Source: Platynereis dumerilii
Taxonomy: Eukaryota; Annelida; Polychaeta; Phyllodocida; Nereididae
NCBI GenBank assembly: GCA_026936325.1
Contig: JAPTHN010000003.1
Span: 64,368,692-64,432,691, forward strand
Reading direction: 5' to 3'
DNA: 64,000 nt
This document shows positions 10,386-21,797 of this stretch, piece after piece. The first letter of the stretch is position 1, and every line of letters begins with the position of its first letter. Below the pieces are notes generated by a model. That model ran no database searches and was not told the DNA's origin. It saw only the letters and a program-made list of their open reading frames with translations. The translations under genes and the position numbers were made by a program.

Positions 10386-11222
10386 AAATGTTCAAATTAG
10401 TCTGGGGACTGATGTTTGGAGGTCTGGTATGTCACGAATAAAGCAGGGATACCATGTTTAGTGACAAATTTGGATTATTTTAGTGAATGCTGACGAGGCT
10501 CAAAAATTTAATTGGTCACAGTTCATGCAAACTGTCCATATCACATCTGCAAAAACTGACGAAAAGCCAAAGGTCCGTTTCAGTGGAAAAACCTAGATTT
10601 TCATGGAACTTTCATAATGTAGTTCATAGCAGCCCAGCAAATACCTGTCTTGATTTATTAGACAAACATAATTCTGTATTCTACACATCATTAGGTTCAA
10701 ATTGATGTACTACACTTGCACTTCTGATGAAAATAATTCTTAGGTCATAAGGGCCAAATATTGAGGCGCTTACTGTGCTTTCACCCTAGAGTTAGTTAAC
10801 TTATAGATCCATGGTAAAATACTGAGGCTCCACATCTGCAAAGAACAATGCATTGAAAAAAAAAACAGTTTCTTTGGCTTTAGCAGGTTTTATACACTTG
10901 CCAAAAGCTCAAAATTTGCAGTATACCTATACGTGGCAAGTTAGATGCAAGTGCTGAGCAAAGTTTAGATACCTCATTTTGGCACTGAGGGTAGAACAGC
11001 CTTGTGCCAGCCTTTGACAAGGACGTGGCAATCGTGGCATAGTGGTGCTGCTGTTGCTTTTCCATTTGGTAGACCCCCTGCCCCCCCCCCTCTGCCCCTC
11101 CCAAACAAGACAGGGTCACATGGGTGACTCACGAACTCCCATCAGTTTCAGCATCAGATCTATAGTTTCAGCAACTTGCCAACTTGCAAAAGAGGAGGCC
11201 ATCTGAACCAAGTTGCTGCTAC
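10386..11222. other. Unassigned sequence
   Basis: No gene recognised. Poly-C/CT tract at about 11078-11103. Confidence 0.5.
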
Positions 11223-11257
11223 CATGGCAGGTACAAGGGTCCCTTGTACCTGCCATG
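11223..11257. repeat. Perfect 17-bp palindrome CATGGCAGGTACAAGGG
   Basis: Arms CATGGCAGGTACAAGGG and its exact inverse are separated by one T. The same palindrome, with one mismatch, recurs at 53309-53341 inside a TA-flanked foldback element. This makes the copy here likely to be the core of a related but eroded element; I see no longer flanking inverted repeats. Confidence 0.9.
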
Positions 11258-14200
11258 CTGCTACACAGTACACTGGCAGCACTGTTGCACAGTGGTTCAA
11301 GATTGCTTTTGCTCTGTAAAATGTTTGCATGGAGTGTATTGCACACACTGTTGTAGTCCCAAGTTCAAATTGTTTCCTAAGAAGTCTATCCAACAGGTGC
11401 TACAGTGAAATATGTAAATCCCATAAAAGAGATAAGTACAATAATCTGCTTGCCTTGGGCATGGTGTTGGTGTATAAAGTGGAGATTGCTCCGGAGGATC
11501 CGTTTCTGCTCCACAAGGATCAAAATAGCTCCGGAGGATCTCATTCGTGTCAATGGGAAGGTATTGGCAGTCTGAGCATGATCAGAGCATCTCCACAACT
11601 AAGGCTCCTTTAATTTTGTGGCACACTACTGTCCCTAGAAATGGGTTATGCAAATGAGACAGAAAAGAGCCTATTTATAGTTTTATGCATTCAGCTGCCT
11701 TGGAGACCCTGGGACATCTCAAGACATCTGATACAGGAATACCTACCAGAAGCCATTGAAAAACTTTGTAAGGAAGTTTACACAGCCAGAAATTACTGAA
11801 AATTAGAAGACAAAATTCCTTGTAAAATTTAACAGTGCATGCGCAGGCAAGTTGGCAACTGATGGTAGATGGTGGATGTGAAGGCATGTGATGCTGCTCT
11901 GCTTGTGATGCTGTGCTGCTGCTCTGTGTCCCAGTTTCTAACTCCAGGAGCTTCCCAGGTCTCATTGCTTGCTAGCTCTTGCAAGCTAGACACATTGTGA
12001 CATTGGGCTGTCATTGTGCTGCAACAAGTGGCTATATGATTTACAGCTATTTCCAAATAAGAGTTGCAAGTTCCCATATTAAGCAAAAAATATTTCTATG
12101 CAGGCACATCATGCAGTGGGGGGGGGGGGATTTTCATTAGAAAAAAAAACTTAACAAGTACTCTGGACATGATTTTTGTTTTGTTTACGAAAACACAATC
12201 AGCCATTACCTGTTTTTATGCTGTTTATGACATGACTCTTAAGTTGGTTTATACTATTTATAAAGCTCTTGTGTGGCTATACTTGTCTGTCTCACTTCGT
12301 AGCGGGGGGCAGATTTGTCATGAATAAAGGAAATAATTATTATGGATTTATACAAAGAAGCATGACACTTGGCACACAGTTTAAAAACATCTTAAAGGAT
12401 AATAGGGAGCCAGGCCTAGTTGACCCATGGCAGACATTTTCCAAAATGGCTGCTAATGCTCTCATTTCCCTGCATTCTGTGAAGTGCCTTTAGTTTGACA
12501 ATATGAAAACAATGTTCATTATTCCTTCTACAGATCTACAAAACATTATCATTTGATTTCTGGATTAAACTGGGGACTTTTAGGGTGGCCAAGGTCCATT
12601 TTCTTAGGTCGGTTGGAAAAGATGCTTTTTTTTAGTTACCCATAATTTCCTGGAATCTCAATTGATATTTAGAATTATACGTGTGGCTACCTTGAAACTA
12701 TAGGGAGAGTGAGTCTCCACTGTTAGAAGTCCATAGAAGATCAGGATACTCCTATTTTGTCCCATTTACCTCAATATTTTAACAGTGCAGTGCTTCGGAG
12801 CATCACAAGGCTGCTAGCTCATTATAATGCCATCGCATAGGATGCCAGCATCAGCAACACTTGTGGGGGGGGGGAGAGAAAGGCTGCAGGGGCGTGGGGT
12901 CGGGGGGGGGGCTGTGCAAGGCTGCCCCCGTCACCACAGGTCCACAGCATACTGCTTTGGCATTCAGAGTCAGCAACAGCCTCAGGGGGCGTGACTGTCC
13001 TCCTGTATCAACATTCTGCAAATGGTTGCTCCTCTATCAGTCTCCAATGCTAAAAACTGCTCTAAAGCACTTGCTTGGCTATATTAGTTGCTAACTTGCA
13101 ATGGAGCACTTGCTTGGCTATATAAGTAGCAATCAGTCTATATTTTGTATACCTTCAATTCAAGGGACAATTTTAATTAGACATATGTAGTAATTTGCAC
13201 ACATATGGGGCTTGGAAATTTTCAGTTGGACCAAGTATAATATTCTATGGAACTGTCACTAAACAATAAAAACTTTAAACAATGACCTTTTCGAGATTTC
13301 TTATAATCAACAATTGACCAGGTAATACATTGGCAAAGCAACTTCATGCTTGAATTCCTCTTTATCTGCCTTTATCTTTACCTAATACTAGGCTAAGTAA
13401 TAGTCCTGGCTACTTCTTTTTACATGTATTAACACATGAATATCTTTGGATTCAACCACCAGGGTTCTATTTGGATTCAACAACTGAAGTCTTTGTGCAG
13501 TGGGACTGTATTTTCTTGTTGCTCACACTTGTTGAATGTGGTGAAGCCTTGAAGATGTGAAAACAGGCCCCAGTCACGTTATCTCAGGTGGCCAAGTTGC
13601 CAATGGCCTTTTCAAGTACCGTACAAGCTCGATTACCAGCTGCCAGGCACATTGTCTTTCAAAGAATTATTATGGCTAGTTCTCACGGAGACGTAACAGG
13701 GCGTTCTTGTCGCGTCGCTTCTTGCTTTTCCAGGAAAGAGGGAGGTTATTAAACTACATTCAACAATTCGGCGACGATATTTTCGTCTATCTATCTATCG
13801 TTAATACTACAAAAGGCAGGCCTATATGAATGCCTAGTTCCCAATGATGTCTATTTTCTTGGTTAGCCGTCTTTACAACGCATTTTGGGAAAATGTCTCA
13901 TTGGAGATAAAAAAGCTTATCACTCTTGAGCTAGTTTCAGTTCCTGCTTTGAAAAAAAGAAAGCCATCCTTCAGTCGGAAGGACTACTGAACCTTACAGC
14001 GTGAATGACAGATAATTGCTGTTTTGACAAATTTAAATTCCAGCCAAAGATGGTGTCGTCTGATAAGCAACAAGCTTAATTTTTTAATTGATTAAAAGAT
14101 TAGCTATTTTCAACATTTATAAGAGGTCTCCATTAACAAGGTGCCGCCTCTATCGTTCTATTAGTGATTAGGCCTATATATATGGAAATGTCTCCCTATA

Positions 14201-14365
14201 CTACATTTCTTGTAAATGCCAATTATAATCCACCCTGCCCTGACACTGCATTGTGATGCATTTATTTGCACCCAGCAGCAAGATGCATGACCCTAAATGC
14301 ATAAGGACAATAATTCAACAATAATTCTGAACATAAGCCAGCAAGTAATGGCTTTAAAAATGACA
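11258..14365. other. Unassigned sequence
   Basis: No supported gene over about 3.1 kb. It includes G runs at 12117-12129 and 12865-12912, and a short duplication 'gcacttgcttggctata' around 13068 and 13105. A patch at about 13680-14160 has a higher CpG content, unique sequence and TTAATTGATTA-type words. It could be regulatory, but nothing proves it. Confidence 0.45.
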
Positions 14366-14429
14366 TGACCTCGTAATAAGGTCATGACCTTTGGCTTTGC
14401 ATTTGACCTTGACTTAATCTTCAAGGTCA
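14366..14429. promoter_or_regulatory. Cluster of nuclear-receptor half-sites
   Basis: Five AGGTCA/TGACCT half-sites lie within 64 bp. They are TGACCT (14366-14371), the exact palindrome AGGTCATGACCT (14379-14390, an IR0 arrangement), TGACCTTGA (14404-14412) and TCAAGGTCA (14421-14429). TCAAGGTCA is the extended monomer site of the ERR/FTZ-F1/SF-1 type. AGGTCATGACCT is the classical palindromic element for RXR-partner receptors. No gene start is visible nearby. A degenerate minisatellite of TGACCT words is an alternative explanation. Confidence 0.45.
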
Positions 14430-15179
14430 ATCCTCCACAGTGGCTTGTCAGCAAGGATTGTCATCTTGCTACTGATATATGGGTCAATTATAAATCTAAT
14501 AGGGCTCTATGTATTCCATTGTGGTGTTGTTAATTGTGACCACCAATAAATTGAATATCTACTCAGCAAGTCACGAGATAAATGTGTGCAAATAACTGAA
14601 GAAAATAACAAAGGGTTTTGGTGCTAGCTTTTTAACTTCTCTTGTAGGCCTAATGCATCAGTTCTGTGGCTAAAAAAGACATCATTATTTGTAATTTACA
14701 GGACAATCGAAGAAAGATCATAAACTGGAAGGATTATGGTTGATTATGGAAATCTAACAGGGAGTAAAGCGAAAAAGTTTGGTTTTTCCAAAAACCTACA
14801 GCATTCATTTAATAAAACTTGATGGTACTTCCTCAAGCCTAATTGGTATGATATGGAATTGAATGAGCATTATTGTTTAGAGTGTAGACTGTAGAGCCAA
14901 AATTTATGGAATGCCCGCTGGGTGTACTGTTCGGAATTTGTTCCTTCATGCATTTTATATGACATGGGGAAGTACTAAAGCATCAGAAATCTTTCAATGA
15001 TTATATACTGCTTTTGTCATTATTTGCTTGAAGCTGCAAGTCAATGAAGTCCATATCTGTTATCTATGATCCTTCAGTGAATTGATGAGATGCTCAAGAG
15101 ACAATGGTCCTTATCTTAAGATAAGAAATATCTCAGATAAGTTATTTTAAGATAAGGGAGACAGTAATATGCTGTACAA
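14430..15179. other. Unassigned sequence
   Basis: No gene, RNA or repeat recognised. A small palindromic word (TTATCTTAAGATAA) occurs at about 15111-15124. Confidence 0.5.
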
Positions 15180-15367
15180 CACTCTAAAAAATGTCGGGAC
15201 AAAATTGGTTTTTTAGATTCAAAATGGTTTTTTGAAAAACCAAATTTCAATGCAAAACCAAAATGGATTTTTAAAAAAATCAATTTTGGTTTTTTGCATT
15301 GAAATTTGGTTTTTAAAAAACCATTTTGAATCTAAAAAACCAATTTTGTCTGATATTTTTTAGAGTG
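15180..15367. mobile_element. 188-bp near-perfect palindrome, CACTCTAAAAAAT ends
   Basis: The sequence folds almost completely on itself. CACTCTAAAAAATGTC at the left is inverted at the right, and blocks such as CAAAATTGGTTTTTTAGATT recur inverted to a ~12-bp A/T centre near 15268-15280. It is non-coding. It has the form of a short foldback MITE, but the flanks show no clear target duplication, so the superfamily stays open. Confidence 0.85.
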
Positions 15368-15904
15368 AAACATACCTTCAAACAATGCCTTCTTGAGTTA
15401 CACTGGAACACACAGCTTAGCATACAATGCATTCATAAAGCATTGGTGTGTATGTTTGTGTTTAGCATTGATGAATTAGCACAGGTCGTTTGTATAATTA
15501 TGCTTGGTTATAAATTGGTTGCTTAATTGTTCTCTGCATGTCTTTCAAATAAACCTCACTTTTGGAAATCTTTGACATACTGAGAAATGAGAATATCAGT
15601 GAAACAAAATCGCCAAAACGTTTGATTTTTTCATCAAAAAGGAAGATTTTGTACAGAAAGGAAATATGTTCAAAAGTAGATTTTGTGAAAAAGAGATTTT
15701 AACATGCAGACAACTAAATTTAATAAAATACTGTGAGCTGCTCTGACAGACAATTGTTGTATATAAATTAGAGTATTTTTTCACTGAAATAAGTTCTTAT
15801 GAAACATGCATGAAGAAGAAAAATACATTAAAAGTAAAAATAACGTGCAAGCACTGCAAGAGATGCTTGTAGGTAGACTGCCCATGATGGTATCTACCCA
15901 TTTG
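15368..15904. other. Unassigned sequence
   Basis: No gene recognised. Confidence 0.5.
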
Positions 15905-16005
15905 CCTGTCACCTGCACAAGGGTATCTGGCATGTGAGACCTGTGCAAGGGTATTTGTCACTAAGACCTGTTGGAAGGCATCTGGCCTGTGACCTACTTT
16001 TGGTG
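15905..16005 (+). repeat. ~27-bp minisatellite, about four units
   Basis: Imperfect units of 26-28 bp with the pattern 'cctGTGAcCTGtgcAAGGgtAtcTGG' at about 15905, 15931, 15959 and 15986. The last unit is degenerate. Confidence 0.75.
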
Positions 16006-16799
16006 ATTGACCTTTAACCTGCAGAAACTCAGCCTGTTTGTTTTCTCTATTAATTTCTTCATCTCAGAAAGACACCAAAAGTTTATCAACGCAAGATAAA
16101 ATTCTATTGAGACTGTATGCAAAGTTTTAATGACAGAGATGAAACAGCATGACCAAGGCAGTTGTCATAAGTTTCAGAGTCTTCCTCCCACAATAGAGAT
16201 GCCGCCTTCAAGCAAGCAAAAAACTACAGCATAACTTGCAGATGTCATTGTGTGTGAATACTTTTGAATCCAACTGTTCTAAGCCCAGCAACATGTATAC
16301 TTATTCAGGCCACTCTAGGAACTTCATTTGCAGTTATCTAATTCTGATTCACTTGCATTAAATTGCATTGTATTTGTAATTCAGTATTCTGCAAGTGTTG
16401 GACTGTACAGCATGTATAATGTGACAAGCCCAGCACAGAGCAGGCTAATAATCTGCCTGCCAAACAATGCTTATTTGGAGGCTGTGGGACAGCATGCAAC
16501 CCAATGCTTTGGAGGTAATTGGCCTTAAATTGGGATCTAAATCCACAAGGCTTAATCCCCTTGCAGCATTGCATAGGGGTGAATAAATACCCCCACAGAG
16601 CATATCTGGGGGATATAGAGACTGAGTACTGAGTAGCTATGCTTGAAGGGTGATTACTTAGTAAAGCAGCTTAATAACAAAGTTCAGTGTTCTGTGTTGG
16701 TGATACATGTATAATTCTGATCAAGGCCTAATAATTGCTTTTGCGTCATTTGCTCTTGTTACCACACAGAGGGTTCAATGCCATAGAATTTGTGCATGG
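16006..16799. other. Unassigned sequence
   Basis: No gene, RNA or repeat recognised. Confidence 0.5.
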
Positions 16800-17470
16800 G
16801 AAATCTCTTCAAAGGTATTATAATTTATAATGAGCAACAGGATCACGGAATAATTAATGACCTGCTAATTTGTAATTTAAAAGGCCTTTGCATGGCTGCA
16901 AGTAGAATGTTGGATGTACACCGGTGAGACAGGTTAAAGCTGCATGATGCTTGTTAAAGCACCGTCATGTGCTGAAATCTGTCTATTCAAAAAGGAATAT
17001 AAAGGTTTATCAGTAAAAAGCCAAGGGTCTTTGATTGTCTGTTATTTTCCTTTTTTTTTGTCCTTTCGTGCATTGGCAACCGTTGGCAATGTCAACCTTT
17101 GCAGTTGCTGCGGATCGAGTGCTTTGCAGGCAATTAGGCAATTAATTGGTTACCCAATTGCTTGGCAATTAACATTTGTTGCCCATGAGGGTAGCATTTA
17201 GCCCACGAACGAAGCAAATTATGCAACGATAGCCTGCACGTTGACAGGATCCATCATTATTATCTTTTTATAGCTTTACAAATAAGAAACCTGTGGACAA
17301 TGTTTTATTTAGGATGGTACCAGCAGAAAAAGCCGCTATTAATTCAGCTGGTCGTTTCAGCTTAACTATGAGCCAAGCAAAGCAATTGTATTGGCAGTCA
17401 ATGAGTCACGAATTAAAAGCGATGGAGCAGCAACTTGGTAGGATGAGATGATATGCTGGTCATTAAATAT
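16800..17470. promoter_or_regulatory. Possible conserved regulatory block (TAAT-rich)
   Basis: This stretch lacks the MITEs and simple repeats common elsewhere. It is dense in homeodomain-type cores: AATAATTAATGA near 16848, CTAATTTGTAATTT near 16864, CAATTAATTGGTTA near 17138, and others to 17465. It also has an AP-1-like ATGAGTCA at about 17400. It resembles developmental enhancer DNA, but only cross-species conservation or chromatin data could support that. Confidence 0.25.
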
Positions 17471-18109
17471 TGGGCGAGCTTACGTAAGATGAACTCATCA
17501 ATGACCGAGGCATTCGATCAGGTCATCTGGATACTGGTTGGAAGCTTTTTATTGTGCCACTTTCATAGACCATCATGACCTGTCCTTTTGGCTGCAGTTG
17601 GGTATGCTGGTATAGAGGTCGCATCCACCTGACAATGAGCCAAAAATTGAACCCATGATCTCAGAAGGGAAGACATTATGACCATTACCATCCTCCCTAC
17701 GCAAGCCCTGCTAAAATGGACAGGGCTTTCTGCTATTTCCAACCTCTTCTGTGATTGGCTGCTTATTTAGGTCATAAGCATTTTGCAGGCTGATCTAGTC
17801 CGATTATGGACACTTAGAGGATTACTGGCAACTGAGAAAAACAGTGTAAAACAAGCAAACTTTCAAACAATTTCATTTCAGAACTGTGAAAATACATAAT
17901 TCAATGGAATTTTCGGAACTGTGATAGCACCTTTCAACAATACACAATTTCTCCATTTGTAACAGTGTGAAACAGAAGCAACAATTTCAAACTGTGATGT
18001 AGCAGTCCCAGTTAATTAAGTATTCATGAATTAGCAAAGGTTATGGGCCATTTTGTCATGGTAAGACTTGGGATGATGGACCATTACAGGCATCCTCAAA
18101 TATTTGTTT
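17471..18109. other. Unassigned sequence
   Basis: No gene, RNA or repeat recognised. Confidence 0.5.
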
Positions 18110-18290
18110 CTAGATCAAACAACACAATATCAAGAAATCACCCCACTAGAATTATATATATTTTTTTTGAAGACTGCCCAGAAATAATTTAATTTCATTA
18201 AAACTGTACTGACAAGAAGATGTTTAGCCTATTATAAAAAAACTCCAACACTCTCCCGAGATCTAATTTGGTTGTCCCCTTCTAAAAGAT
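18110..18290 (+). repeat. MITE family 2, diverged copy
   Basis: Weaker match to 7780-7969: 'atcaaacaacac...aagaaatc.cccc', then 'gaagactgccca', then 'atttaatttcattaaaact', ending with the complement of TTAGAAGGGGACAACC. The most diverged of the three copies, so probably the oldest. Confidence 0.55.
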
Positions 18291-21200
18291 CACTTCCTTT
18301 GTAAGCCTGTTGAAGAGCTGTTAGACTGATATTTTTGCATGGCAACTATTACTCATAGCATTAGTTTTATTTTATTAAAGGCATTAATTCGTGAACTATA
18401 CTTTTACAGAAAAGGGTCAATATAACTTCAGAATAGGCTGATCTGTTGAAAGACCTTGGGTGGATCATGTAGATCTATACAACCTGACTACAATTAATGC
18501 CTGGCTGGTTTATATTCACAGTGTCATTGACAAGCTGTTGTTCTTCCTGGGGACAGCCATGTGAAAGGTGACAAAGGTCGTATGATCCAAGTTGATCATT
18601 TGGCCTGCAGCTGTGCACTGCAGGGAGACAAATGAGATGCTCCATGCAGAAACGCCCACTGCAACCAGCATAATGCAGGTCCAGGAGCTAGCGCCACCAA
18701 GCGGATGGGAGAGAGGAGAAGGAGAGGACACTGGAAAAGATATAGCCTAGTACAGGAGAAGATAGATAGGAAAGAAGATATACATGATTTCTGATTGCAA
18801 AGTACGTGAGAGTCTCTGCAGCAATCATCCTCATAAGCTCTGTGACAAGAGAATGCTGGTAATTAGGCAGACATTGAATCAAGGGCATGTTTGCAAGCAA
18901 TTGTGGTCATTCAGCTTCATTATAAAAAGGAATTAAAAGGTACAAAAAATCAAATTTTCATTTGAAAGAACTGACTCAGTTGGCTCCCAAAGTAAACAGC
19001 CCAGTGCTGTATGTTGCTCAGCAAATTTCCACAGTGCGTGGACTCCAGTTGCCAGCATGTAGCTACTGCAGTTTTTCCAGCTCAAGCAGTAGGCCCTGCA
19101 TGCAGGTTTTGGCGGCAACTGCTAATCTGCTTTGCTTGTGCAGGGCAGTGCACAGATGCATGGTTACAGCATGATGTCATCAGCGTCATGCAAATGTCAC
19201 TTCCTAAAACACTGAGCAAATGCAATGTCAAGCTGCTTTATCTGTTTATAGGCCTAGTGGTTGTCTGTGTGTGTATCAATGCATGCAGCCTGCTGATGTT
19301 GCAAGTGAAAAGAGCAGCGGTTGACAACTTCAAAAAATTTACTTCAATTTGTTTGAAAAGTTCTTCAAAAGGAGTTCCTTAAACTCCTTAAACCTGACCC
19401 AATGGAGATAATTAAAAGTAACTCCACTCCTTTTAGTGGAAAGGTTGGGTGGGGGGGGGGGGGGTTGTCGAAAGTAAACAAAATCTTAAATAAACAAATT
19501 GGTAGCACTTTATTGGAACTCCAATTAATTAATTGAATAAATGCGGTACCACAGTCTACAGAGGTTCCACTGCATATTGCGGACACACAGCCTCCTGTTG
19601 CTGCAGTGCAAGTTCCAAGTCCTGCAGGATGCTTGGAAGTGGGGGACAAATGCAGCTATAGGTCATGCACTGCAGCAGTGAGCCAACTTCTAGCATGGAC
19701 AGAGTATAGAGTATGTGAAAGGCTTGGTAGCTGGCTGAAGCAGTGCTTAATGCTTGCAAACAAGCATGATGCAGAAGGGGGGGGGGCGGTTGGCATTGGG
19801 GGCCAAGGATGATGCTTCTGAGGAAAATGAGCATCATCTTGTGACTCCTGTGACTCATGCCTGCCATTCTTTTTATGAATTATCTGAACTTAGTTTATTG
19901 CTTGCTTTTCTGGGCAATTTCTTTACTTTCCCCCTGTCTTTTTTTAACAGTAATCGAACTTTACTTGTGTAATAGAGAAAGACGTAAAATAGGCCTATAT
20001 ATTGAAATAGAAGATGTATACCTTTTAACCTTTAAGTTATTTTTGTTTACAGCAATGCAAATGATGCACTTCTTTTTTTTCAGAGCACAAGTATAATCTG
20101 CCTGGTTTTAGAGAAACAAAATTATGTTTTTTAATTAACAGTGCTCAATGAATATCTACCAAACCTTTTTTTTAAACTGATTTTTCTCACTGCATGTCTC
20201 ATTCCACCGTCAGTTCCCTATTATAATTTTACCAGAAGATGTAGGCCTATATGGGCCTAGGCATTTCCTCCAAAATGTTCCACTTTAAATTATAATTGGG
20301 CTTCAAAATTCGTTGGGACATTATCTGGCCTCAACAATAGCAATATTGTTTCAGCAATTCATAAACAAAGGAAGAAGATAACATCATCTTTATCAGTCAA
20401 CATCAGCAGCAGACTGTGGACAGTAGGCCTATTAGACACGCCTTTTCTCCGCTGTATTTCCATTGCCCTCAGCAAAAGCCTTCAATGGCTGTTGCTGGCA
20501 AAGGGCCACGCCCCCAGCGTCGTCTGTGCATCTCATTATCTCAGCTGCAGCCATATTTGGCGCGAATGAGATGTTCATCATTGTTGTCGTCTGCTTTCAA
20601 TCAAATTTGTGTAAACAATTTGTTGTGTCGTTGATGTAATGTTATGTCATTCGTTTGGTGAGGTTGAGCTGCAGGAGAGTGCACGTTATCAAAATTAATA
20701 TTAAACTTGCAAATGAAAATCTACTATAATTTAGGCCTACTAACTTCACAATTTATATAAATACTGCAAGTGGGATGACAAGAAAGGCTCCCAATTCAGT
20801 CTTAACTTACTTTTGACAAATTTTGCTGGAGCAAATTCCAATGGCAAATTGAGCTATTAAATTTAAAATGAAGACTTTTAGATATGTTTATGTAAAAAAA
20901 TAGCAGTAATCCATATATGCATGCATATTTTTCTGTTGAAACTTCCAACTTGAGGAGAAACCTATGGGCCTAAAGATCACATTCTATACTAGGTCTGGAT
21001 ACTCAGGCTGCTGGTCTAATTCTATACCAGAGCAGTGCTCTGTGCTTTGGTTCAGTTTTGAATTTAGAATTTATTTGTCCATACTCCAGAGCTGGGCCTA
21101 CATGCTTGTCAATTGTTTGTTGTTTGTAAATTTATCAATAGGCTCAATTGAAGGGTAATATTTCACTGTGTGTATATTGCTCACATCATCTTTACTGCAC

Positions 21201-21594
21201 ATAGGCTATATTTGTGCAGGTGGTGATAGATACATCTTATGGCACCAGGCAATCTCACCAGGCTGAACCAGCAGGCTGTACCACCAGGCTATGCCAACAG
21301 GTTGCAAGAGCCTGCTACCATCAGGATGAAGGTATTATGCTTGCAGAAGCTAAAATTGCCTTCCTGCTCCCTTGGTGTCTGCTGGCAGAGGTGGGTGGGT
21401 GCTGCTTTCTTGCATTGACTAGCAGCTTTGGGGCCTTGTTCAGATGTCTTGCTGCTGATATCAGTAATAAGCAGTAAGCTAACTTCTATGAGCTTCTATG
21501 CAAGTGCAAGTACAGGCTGGGCAAGATTTACATCTGGTTAAAATGTAACTTTTATGTGTTTGCATCAAATAATATTTGACTGGACCAATATTCC
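18291..21594. other. Unassigned sequence
   Basis: About 3.3 kb without a supported gene. Contains a G run at 19451-19464, a G-rich patch near 19778 and several 'taggcctat' words (about 19991, 20244, 20426, 20735). Open frames on both strands between 19000 and 20100 are mutual shadows with no recognisable domain. Confidence 0.5.
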
Positions 21595-21797
21595 CAATCA
21601 TTCAATCAATTAACCAATCAATCAAATATGTCGATAGGTAAGTAGATATATTGATGAATTGATAGATTGAAAAAAAAAGAATGACAGATAAATGTGTTGG
21701 TTACTGATTGCATGATTGGTTAGTTAGTTGGTTTCTTGGTTGGTTGGTTGGTCGGTTGGTTGGTTGGTTGGTTGGTTGGTTGGTTGGTTGGTTGGTA
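21595..21797. repeat. CAAT/GGTT simple-repeat tract
   Basis: Degenerate CAAT units (about 21595-21625) and GATA/GATT-like words lead into a nearly pure (GGTT)n run at about 21728-21794. Confidence 0.92.
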
